Source: Breviolum minutum Mf 1.05b.01
Lineage: Eukaryota > Sar > Dinophyceae > Suessiales > Symbiodiniaceae
DNA length: 64,000 nucleotides
Assembly: GCA_000507305.1 (NCBI GenBank)
Contig: DF239940.1
Location: 67,433-131,432, forward strand
Reading direction: 5' to 3'
Of the stretch, positions 36,701-46,600 are shown piece after piece. The notes under the pieces are model-generated. The model saw only the letters and a program-made list of their open reading frames with translations, was not told the DNA's origin and searched no databases. Positions within the stretch are counted from its first letter, which is position 1. The number at the start of each line of letters is the position of its first letter. The translations under genes and the position numbers were made by a program.

Positions 36701-39700
36701 CAGTAAAAATGACAACAGATGGAAAACCGTGCTTTCAGATTCAGTGATACTAACCCCTCCTCTGTAGATGAGACTCATGTATATAGATATGATTTTTGTC
36801 ATTGCACCAATTGCACCTCTTAAATTTGCCTCCAGTTTTTTGGATCAGGCATCTCCAGAAATGCGGCACATTCGTGTCTGGCACCACAGCCTATTCCGCC
36901 GCAACGGAATCAAACTGCTGTGCGAATTGAACTGCAGTGCCCACACAGTTGGATTCCAGCTGATGGCTCCGAAGGTCTTAGAGAATCGCCTTGACAAGAC
37001 AATGATCAAGTACAATGAGGCTATTTTCAATATGCTCACAGCATTGCAACGCCACGGCATGACATGTGACACTTCAGCTGAGCTCTTCCTGCAGGCTCAG
37101 AGCATTCGCAAGACCTACGAGGTTGGTGAGACTGGCACCAAGTTTTTGCTTCTGAGAGTGCTCAAAGGCATGCTATGACCCATCACCATCTATCACCATC
37201 TATCAACATCTATCACCATCTCATTTCCATCACCATTTGGCACAATGTAAGGCCGTTTGCTTATCAAAGCAAGATTTGACCAAGAACAACAAGAAACAAT
37301 GGAAGATTACCCCTTCAATGTTCTTTCCTGCAGGCCATTGTGAAGCGCTTGAAGGAGGAAAGGATGGGCTTTGACAATCAGCTGGCTGGCATTGAAAGGA
37401 CACTGAAGGCGTGCCATTGGGAGATGGTTGGAATCAGAGGTTGAAAGATTTCCAGATAGACCTGTTGAAATCTGGTCTATGATACCTAGCTTCACTGCTT
37501 GATTTTTCTCTTGCTTCAAGGCAAAGGAGCGGGACTATGAAGAGCTTCTTTTGCTGTCCCATGATGCCTACCACGCCAAGGAGGGGGGTGTCTTGGGAAG
37601 GATGATTTCGTGCTAACGCCGCAATTGAGTCCTTTCTGAAATTGGAAAATGATGGAAAATGGATATTTTTGGAGAATGGGAATTCAATTTGTAGCGATGT
37701 TGGCCCCCCTGGTTACCGGCTTAGGCCCAGGAGTGGGCTATTCTGCAGATCAGATGTTGCAGGATTTCGTTCACTAAGAGTATCTCCGAAATGTATTCAA
37801 TATGATAAATTCCCGCGGCCCGCGACCAGATGCTCAACAAATTGTTTCCGCAATGGCACCAGGAGATGGCACAGGCAGAGTTGGGAACCTCAGAAAAAGT
37901 AGTGTACACTCAACCGCACATGCTTTGTCATGTCCCTGTACACTTTCATTGCCATCAAGGCTGCATCGCTTTGAGCAGGGTGTCATGGAAGAGAGGAATC
38001 AGCGTGACAAGGAGGTTCAAGAGAAAAAGGCCACGTGTGCACACTTCAAAACATGCAAACAACTATGGTTCGAAAACAACTGTCAACATTTCTTGGATTC
38101 CCCAAGTCATTGAAACTCAAAATTGGCAATGCTGATAGGCATTGGTTGAGCAGCGTGTGGAGATGAACAAGCGTCCAAAGCTTACACTTGGAGATATCCA
38201 CCTTCGTCGCCAGGATGTGTTTTGCATCGTTGTTTGAGGCTTGGAAATGCGCGAAAGGATTCAAAAGCAGCAGCAGCAGGTGCCTCCCGGTTGCTGACAA
38301 GATGGGAGTTTCCTTGAATCAAAAACAGCTTTTCAAAGGTAGGTAGATACATCTTCACTATGATCTATTTGTGTATCTCAAAAATCTCAAAATATGGCTG
38401 AATGATGATGAATGTATGGATGGCATCTCATATTCAATTTCAAGCTCCCCTTTCAGGAAATTGAGAATGCTCAGAGATCTCAAGCCCGAGACCTGCCTGC
38501 AGCTGAAGTCTCAGGTGCAGTGGGATAGACGGATAGACTCAACCCGAGCTGATGGACCAGCCTAAATTGGTGGTAAATTGGTGGTAAATTGGTGGTAAAT
38601 TGGTGGGGACCTCTTTTTTTTGAACCGAAACATATCCCCAAACGACAAACATGAAGCTTTCCAAAGCAACCGACTGCATGGTGACATAAACGCCTGGACC
38701 AAATGATGCCAAGTTCTAGGTGGAGCTGCAGATGTGGCTGAAGATGATCAAAAGATTCAGCTCTTCATTCTTGCCTTCAACCAAATCAAGGAGGTGGAGT
38801 CGGGTGTGGCATTTGGGTCCAGGGAAAGGTGGTGTTGCTTCATCCTGGTGCTTCCGGAATGATGTGAAGTCAACTCGCTGGCAGGCAACTGGAGTCAATG
38901 ATCCCAATGAGATCATCCAGAAGTGGCCAAGCTGAGTAATATGATGACCATCCATCTAGCCATCTAGCAGTGCACAAAGTTTGCGGGGATTCCTTAAGGT
39001 GAACATGAAAATGATTTCCGAGACAGTTGCAAAGAAAGTGACAGTGACATAAAGCCTCGTATAGAATCGGGAGTTGATTTGATCCACTAATGGAGCAAGG
39101 CAGAAGCTGATTGCTCAGATCTTTTCATGCAGTTTTGTATGCCAAGGTTTTTGACGCAGGATGACACTCAGAAGAACCTCACCCAGCTGACCAAGGACAA
39201 TGTTACGGAAAACAGCTGGCAACCTCACCCATCGTAGATGACTTCATAGGATGGACGACTTATTTGATCAAGGACTTGTATTTAATATTTACAGTAAGTA
39301 GATATAATTACATGTTTGTATATATACACACATCTATGCACGATGTACCATTACATCTCAATGTTTTTGGATGGTTTTAGGGATTGAAGGGGTTCCTTTT
39401 GCCAAGTCTTCAACACAACATCGGAGCAAGTGAACGCAGGACAACCATGCCTTGATCGAGAAGCTGCAGGAAGAGAGGCGTCGCTTACGATATCAAGTGG
39501 AGGAGCGGTTTGCGAGGAAGTGGATGGAGAGCTTCACAAATATATATAGCATGATCAAAAGTTGAAACACATCTAGCTTGATACTGAAACAATAAAAGAA
39601 GCAGGTGCAGAGAAGCTGCTGGAATGGTTGAAGTTGAACTTTTTAGTGTTGCTTTCCCTGTAAGAAAACTGGGTTTTTGTTGGTAATTCTTGGGATCAAA

Positions 39701-42281
39701 CAGGGAACATTGTTCCAAGAGAAACTCTTGCCAGGAGCTGAAATTCTCCAACGGTGGTGGGGGAGGTCGTCGCCAGGCGCGACTGAAAACCTTGTTTGAA
39801 GGGGCTGCTTCTTGGGACGTTGGGAAAAAGGCCTCGTGACTCATCAATTTTTGGGACTTTTGTTGGTATTTAGGATGAAAAATTCCAGGGGAACAGAATG
39901 AAACACAAAGGCGAAGGCTGGCATGCGTTTCGAATGGGGATGTTGCCGAGGCCATTGATGACTTCGAGAGCCATCTGGGTGAGGCGACGGAGAAGTGCGA
40001 ACGCAACCGCGGCAAATACGAACGATTGGCCCGGAAACTGGGCTGGAAGTTGTCATGGAAAACATCCAAGACGAACAGAATTGTATCATTAAATTTCAGC
40101 TGAATATTACATAATATTGCAGTGCATAAAGGACAGTATTTCTGAACTCTTGTGATATCTAGGTGAAGCTTGGCGCAATGCAGCGTGACATAGTGTGACT
40201 TGCTCTAAGGATGTTGATCGATGTGAAGGCTGGACCACTGGAGAAACGTGTGTTTATTGCACATTTTCTTTGCAAATGCTGGACGTCAAGACCGATGAAT
40301 TTCTGATTTCAGGCTGGCATTAGCCACCTAGCCGAGTCTCTTGGCTGGTGAAGACAGCGACAGCCTGTCGCCATAAATCCCACACTTCCTAATTCTTTCC
40401 TTAGGACTTTTGGATGGCAGATATGGTGACTTTCCAACCTTGGAACTTTTGTGAATCCCATAAAATTTTGCGATTTGCAACCTCTAGGCTTCTCATTCCC
40501 ATCAAGCTGGAGGGTGAAGCACCGCAACCGTTGCTTGGCGGGTGAAGCATTTCACCGAGCATCAGTGATCATCCATAGATTGGGCTTGGCTAAGGCTTGA
40601 GATGACAGATGAGACAGTGGAAGAGGTGCTTCAGGAAAGTGAGAAGAAGATCTCAAAGCTGTTGAGTGTCTTGGAAGTGACTATGAACAATGTGAACAAG
40701 AGAGAATGTGATGAAGAGAGGGCCCACAACATTGAAAACTTTTCCTGCCCAAACATGCTATGAGTCAATGCCAGTGACTTAAGAAGACTTCATGTTCTTG
40801 AAGTGGGGGAACGCCTATGGACATGTTTCTCAAAGGAATCCTTCCTATTGTGACATCAAAGGTTTGACTGCGAAATTCGAGGACGACTGCAATGGACAAG
40901 ACAGCAGTCTTGACATGACTGAAATTACAAACCAGAGGAATGTCTCAGGCTTTTCGCAACTTGAGCTTGTTCAGACAGAAATTTCGTGATTCCCACCGCT
41001 GTGCAATCCTGTCAGGAGATCAGTGAGCAGCAGCGTCAAATGGATGAAGAGCGATATGAAGAGAAATTGATGATGCGAAGCCAATCGGAGGCTTGTGGAT
41101 GCTGAAATGCTTTGAGTTATGGTAATTTTTGCCCTTTTCAATAGTGAGACAGTAGGGAGACATGTAGGATTCTATAACGGCAGATGGTGTGCATCTAGGA
41201 ATTGCTGATAATTCCTAGAATCTGCAGGCACGCATCAAGCTCACAGACAAGGAGGAAGACAACGAAGATGATGAAACTTCCCTGGAAGGGTTTGCTGATG
41301 TGTTGACACAAGTATGTCTCGAAAATGGGGATCCCCCCAAAGTTCTGGCAAATTCAACAGTCAACTTTCCGTTAGTAAATCTTATTTGTGGGTTTTTTGT
41401 GTGCTTCACTTGGAGCCACACATGGACCAAGGATGACTTCGATGAGGAGATGGACGAGGACGTTTTTAGCCGCAAGCAGGTGGACTGTGAAGCTGGGTGT
41501 TTGAAGGTTCACATCAATAGGAGTTTCGGAATCGAAAGGAGATACATGGTTGGTACTTGTAACTTTCAGTGCAGATATGCCACATATGCACATAATATAC
41601 AGAAAACATATTATATACCTAGCCAAAGTTGCTCTGACATTATTAATGTCGCTCTCAAAAAGAAGGTTTATAAGTTTATACAGGATGTACAGGGAACACC
41701 ATTTTTTTTAAAATAGATATTTTATACCCTTTAAGGTCGGTGAAAGGTTATTTAGAAAAAAAACATATGACTCAGACTCGGAGCGATTCAAGCTATTTGC
41801 CACTAAACACTAAACCCCCAGGTATTTTGAATTTTTGGAGAATTTTTCAAAAATCTTGAACCTTAACAGATTCAACGAATTTACTTCTTGCAGTTTTTTT
41901 TGTCCGGAAATCGGGCTAAAATTCCCGGAGGCCATCCAGAACAGTGAGCAGATCCTGGAGAAAAATCAGACAAAGAATAGGCTGAAGGCCTGGAATATGT
42001 TGCAAGGATGTTTTTTTTGTGAAGGATTTTCACATGGCTTTTTTCATGGGACCTAAGGGTGCCATGTAAATTAATAGAACCATGGAACATTTCCTATGTT
42101 TTTCAGAGGAAGTGGGTGGATTAGACGTGAATTTCCAGAAAATATCGGACGTCTTGTGTAGAATCAACTCACCATAGGTGCCCCCAGCTCTGGAAAACAT
42201 TGGGTGAATATGATGAGAGTGGAAACCGAGCCAATGCGCCGTCAGGGCAAGGGAAAGAAGAAGGACTGGGTTGGCATGTGA
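30710..42281 (+). CDS. Outer dynein arm docking complex coiled-coil protein, ODAD3/CCDC151 (ODA10)-like
   Basis: A long coiled-coil protein expected to help assemble or dock outer dynein arms on flagellar doublets. Exons placed on frame include 30710-30796, 30993-31034, 31157-31197, 36849-36875, 36975-37019, 37095-37121, 37334-37408, 37521-37580, 37863-37879, 37960-38029, 38139-38172, 38239-38279, 38457-38514, 38720-38793, 38885-38922, 39147-39195 and a start at 39440. Further coding blocks lie near 39885-40035, 40200-40222, 40314-40350, 40599-40680, 41014-41090, 41228-41320, 41427-41480, 41930-41990 and about 42215-42281. Family landmarks in order: RRFTLLEGERK, NIQQNKEIITQMKEENRTLR, IRVLENRLDK, AQSIRKTYE, ATGVNDPNEIIQK, FLTQDDTQKNLTQLTK, AGISHLAESL, an acidic EEDNEDDE stretch, and a basic tail GKGKKKDW. 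About 60-100 residues expected between EENRTLR and IRVLEN were not placed. FKBP copy 2 sits in that gap. Confidence 0.82.
32014..35649 (+). CDS. FKBP-type peptidyl-prolyl isomerase with TPR domain (FKBP copy 2, nested)
   Basis: Second complete FKBP-TPR protein. Exons on frame: 32014-32835, 32963-33013, 33516-33650, 33801-33936, 34044-34144, 34302-34344, 34651-34799, 35035-35188, 35459-35649; all phases fit, giving 593 aa. Architecture is as in copy 1: acidic leader MADDFPEGDGYDD, FKBP domain 1 (IHFVA, IEFDSS, MSFTLGKEEVVKGLELG, EFGYGPAG), two degenerate FKBP domains (third ending FLTMVLDSFEQ), then TPRs (ARKEVGTKHFKAGRW, CELNKAACYLKLQMF, VKALFRRAQ) and a divergent tail. In domain 1 the usual active-site Tyr, Ile and Trp are Phe, Val and Leu, so catalysis may be reduced. 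Donors are five GT, two GC and one GA. It lies wholly between ODAD3-like exons ending at 31197 and starting at 36849, same strand. The 3' end is the least certain part. Confidence 0.9.
38564..38607. repeat. Four tandem copies of an 11-bp unit
   Basis: AAATTGGTGGT repeated four times, within an intron of the ODAD3-like gene. Confidence 0.9.
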
Positions 42282-43117
42282 GGAAGGTTGGTTCAAGAGT
42301 CTAGTCGCATGTTGCCCCCCACTGTGTGATCACAGAAACAAGGGGAACATAACTGAACACAATTTTCTTACCGTTATACCGATACCTTTCTATGTGCTGC
42401 ATTTCTTTGCTCCACCCAACTGCCATTGGCATGAAGACACACTAAACTTACTTAATTTCAGCATCTTCCAGTACGTTGCACATGTTGGCTCCAAATGCTG
42501 CAACAAAGAAGATTGCATGGTTCCTGCTGGAGGCATCTTGATTTTTCACTGTGGCTTTCCATGTCAGGAGTAAGAAACTTGCCAATGGTTGACCCGCGGA
42601 TCACTGTGTACAGACTTGTGTAGGCAAAGTAGGATTTTCTTTCCGGTATGTTCAAGTCAGCGCTCGGCGTGTACCTGGTGTTTTAGCACTGGAGTAGTAT
42701 ATACTTCTTGGTGATTGTTGGGTTTGGTCGAGCACGGCGTACCGAAACCGTCTCTTGAGATCCTGAAGGGATACTGTGATACGATCACGTCTCACCCATA
42801 ATCCGTTTGCACGTTCTTCGCGTTTGAGCGGAGATCGTCGTGCTGCTGAAGCATGTTGGTTTTGTGCGGACATGATGGTAGATTTTTGTGCTATCGAAAT
42901 TGTTGAATGAACAAGTTCTTCCCAGGCCAAGTGCCAGAGATGTGTTTCATGTTTCAAATTGACTCTGGGATAGACGGATTGTTTCGAGCAGCAGTCAGTT
43001 TCAACTCCATTTGCCCGAGGATGAGACAATGGCATGGTAAGGCAGCCAAAAAATTGCTGCACGTGACTGTCTATCGGATGGGCTGCGTCTGGGTAGAAAT
43101 CAAGTACCCTAAGTCAA

Positions 43118-43148
<31 letters not shown>

Positions 43149-43681
43149 CCAACAATGTGGGTTTGAGATGACAAAGAGACAAGTCTGCAACAAATTGACA
43201 ATGGGGCTTAAGATGACCTAGGGGGAGTGGGAGTGACTAGTAGGGCCTGTCATTAGGATTTGGTCAATTTGGTGGGAATTCCAAAGTGACTGTGATGTGC
43301 AGCATTCCCAGTGTTTCAATGTACCAGGCCTTGCACATCTCGACTTACAGTGCCTGGGCAGTTGGAGGAGTGCTATTGGAAGAACACTAGTTTCTTACTG
43401 CATAAATTATTTGACATGTTATAAATTGAATACCTAGACCTGGTTACCGCCTTGCAATCTCTCACATCGTGAAGCATGGTGAAACCGTGATACTACTGTT
43501 GATGGAAGAAATCCTGCACCAGCTGATAGGCAGTTTATCCCATTATTTTAGAGGATTTTGATGGATTTTGTACATTCCAGGTGGTTGTCTGGGATTTCCC
43601 ACCATCAACAGTATGATTGTAGCGGATGATATTGCTGATGTTTCTTGGGATTGAATGTGGATCCAATGAACCTTGGAAGAG
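42282..43681. other. Non-coding stretch after the ODAD3-like gene
   Basis: Inferred tail of the large ABCA intron. It holds a GA dinucleotide run (about 43127-43147), a 136-residue open frame on - (42652-43062) without a recognisable domain, and a short inverted repeat at 43494-43613. No ABCA exon was recognised before 43682. Confidence 0.5.
43494..43613. repeat. Short inverted-repeat element (12-bp arms)
   Basis: TACTGTTGATGG at 43494-43505 faces its exact complement CCATCAACAGTA at 43602-43613. The left arm continues into GAAGAAATCCTGCACCAG, a motif shared with the larger inverted-repeat element at 43857. Located just upstream of the 43682 ABCA exon. Confidence 0.6.
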
Positions 43682-46600
43682 GTGGTAAGCTCAGGTATTT
43701 CGATGACCACCTTGGAAGAGGTCTTTATGGCTTTGGGTGAGCAGGCCTTGAAATCAAGTCGGTGACATATACTATGTCAAAATAAATGGTGCGACTCCCA
43801 AACGGTCCTTTAGCAAAAGGGGACATCCGGCTGGCACATATCACATCTTTGCATGTTCATACGGTCGATGGACGAAATCCTGCACCACTTTTTGATCACA
43901 AGGGATTTCCTTTAACTTTGGAGTGATTCAAGCCCAGGAAAAGGAAACAGTTGTGAATGGCTAAGATCCTGCTCGATGTCAACCCAACTTTGATATTAAG
44001 GGGTTGGCAGGGGGAAACATCGAACACGCCATCATGCATGACATGGCAGGCGGTGCAGGATTTCAGCCATCCACCGTATGACAAGTGTACACATGTAGAT
44101 GTGTAGATACATATGTCATACACACCTTGTATTTGAGCCCTTTTTGTGGATGCCAATGTGTCAGCATGCCTAATAGTCTTGGCGATATGTTACTTTTACT
44201 TGCGTCGTGCAGCGAGAGAGGGAGGTGAATATCTTGCACTGAAATGCAATGCTGAAACTAGTAGAGTTGGAAGAGAGATTTACCTTGTTTGACTTTACCG
44301 TCTCCATTTTTTTGTCTGAAAATCACCTTCCAATTTAATTTTTGGCCTCTGTCTATGCGATGTGAGGCGGAGCGCGATGCTGCTAACTCGGGACGTGCAC
44401 ACAGAGCGGCACTCAAATCTGAGATGGATTCATGGTGATATGTGATATATTGGGCACCCACCCTTTTTTCAGCCGGACAATGATGTAGGTCCATGTGGTT
44501 TTCACTACTAAATGGGGAGCTTTTTGTAGCCTTCAGAATTTGCAAAACCATTGCTGTTCGGTGTGTTCGAGAAGTGATGCTCACCTTCAGCTTTTCGACT
44601 AAAGGTGAAAATACGGATTTCCGAGAAGTGGATCCAGAGAACCCTAATGCTGGAGAGGCTCTTCTTGAGCCTGTGATGACATGGCCAAAAAAAAACCCTT
44701 GCAGGTCCATAAAATGAGGTATCAATATTTGTTGAAGGTGAAGAAATGGATGTTTCCAAAAATAATGGTACCCCCCAAATCAGCCATTTTAATAGGGTTT
44801 TCATTATAAACCATCCATTTTGGGGGAAACACCCCTATTTTAGGAAACCACCCATTTGGTGAAGGTGAAGGGTTGGTAGTTCCAGGGAATCCATGGCTTT
44901 CCTCCTGAAGCGGTTTCAGCTGCAGCCTTCTCCCGTTGGGAGACAACCTTCCTCGCAACAGGTCCGGGAGGCCAATGAACGGCGGTCCGCCAAAGCAATG
45001 ATGCGCCTCAGGCGCCGATGGAATTTTTTGGGGCCGGAAACTCTCACCTGGTGATTCAAAGTGACCTTTTTGGGATGGTTAAGTGACCCTTGTAAGGGGT
45101 TAAGTGACCTCCAACTGGGGGATGAAAAGGTCACTTTGAATCACCTGGCAGAAGTTTTTTTGTTTTTTTTTTTGGGAAGGGACGTTGAACTTGGCCACGG
45201 TTTTTCTTTTTCTCCAGCAAATTGACTATGTTTTTTTGATATGTTTTTTCTGTATGTGTTGTCCACAGTTTTCCCATGCTGGTGAGTTTTTTTCCCAACC
45301 CTTTGGGATCCTCGGCCTTGGAAGCGAACGCACATGTAGGTTGCGACTTGCCACGGCCAACAGAAGTGCCATCTACAGTGTTTCCTGGCTGCGGCAGTTG
45401 TTTGTTTGGAGAAGATTGTGCATTTTCACACCTTTTTCATGGTTATGTTTACTTACAGTATTTGTAAACGATCCGTGATCCTTGAAATTTAGGTCCTGTA
45501 AAAACACTTTGAGAACAATGGCATCACAGAAGATGTTCAGTTCCAACGCTTGTGCCAGAAGATGTTCAGTTCCAGCTGCACAACTGGATCATGCTGAGGT
45601 GCTAGTCCTCCCAGCTTTTCTGAACTTACTGGCAGTCTTCCTGCAAGGTGACGATCAGAATATAAGCAGTTACTTTGTCCATGTGCCCGTAACTCACATT
45701 TCGCAGGTGAAAATTCACCATCGACAGGAGCAGGATCTCAAGAGACGTGTGGAGCCCAGTGGATTTTATCTGTGAAAGCTGCTTCTTGGCTTGGCCTTAT
45801 CATGGTCCATTGTGATTCGAATCTTCGTTGAGTCAGAGGTTCACCATGGCAATTTATCCTCCGATGGCCTTTGGAATTTCCATCATTGCCTTCACGTTGC
45901 AGCTGGTGCGGGAAAAGGACGGTTACGTTTTCCAACTGGCCAGGGAAACATCATGGAGGAAAACACTCCTCCATTCATTGCATACTTTTCGTGGATTATG
46001 CTAGTTGCCAAATCCACCTGTACATATATGTCTGCAAACCGCACCAGGAGGTGAAGAGCAAACATGTTGCGTTGGCCCAGGAACCTTCAGAACCTGATGT
46101 GGGTGTGCAGAAGCTGGAACAGTATTCATGAACGAATATGACAGGTATTGATTTGCATCTTGAAGTGTCATGGTGCCCTGCGAAATCTGCAGGGCCTCAC
46201 GGTTCGTTCTTTCTGGTTGGGCACCATCATGGCCGGGATCCACGATTGGCGAAACTGAATTCGGACAACAAGGCAATAAGGATTTTCCGGTTTGAAGATG
46301 GGGCAGTTTGGGTTTCTATCCAATTTTCCATACCTTACACAGCTAAGTGTAGAAAAGTCAGTAAGTCTTTTCAAGCTCTTGGCTCATAGCAATCTCTTGA
46401 AGCGATGCATGAGCTTGCAGATACGTAACTGCTTTTGAATCCAAGGCTCACTATTTGGTCAGGTCCTGAATCAATCCAGAGAGCCCGGTGCAGACTGCGA
46501 GCAAAGATCAAAAACAGTTACAGTATGTGATATGTACTGTATATATATATATATCCTGTACCCTGCAATACACATGATGTAAAAATTTAAACTGCAATGA

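Larger units (their letters stand above)
30064..43681 (+). other. Putative 13.6-kb ABCA intron hosting two other genes
   Basis: The ABCA exon ending at 30063 closes in phase 0 before GTACGT. The next sequence matching the expected ABCA tail (SSGISMTTLEEVF) starts in phase 0 at 43682 after AG. Between them lie the ODAD3-like gene and the second FKBP-TPR gene, both on the same strand. I found no alternative ABCA exon within 30.1-43.6 kb. The joining is inferred from frame and family consensus, not from transcripts. Confidence 0.6.

Noticed and set aside
39485..40069. 194-residue open frame on -
   Set aside because: It is antisense to ODAD3-like coding sequence near 39885-40035, whose coiled-coil pattern on + fits the family.
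42652..43062. 136-residue open frame on -, considered as a gene or structured RNA
   Set aside because: No recognisable domain, no splice partners, and no match to 5S, U1-U6, 7SL or tRNA features I could recognise. It lies in the inferred ABCA intron.
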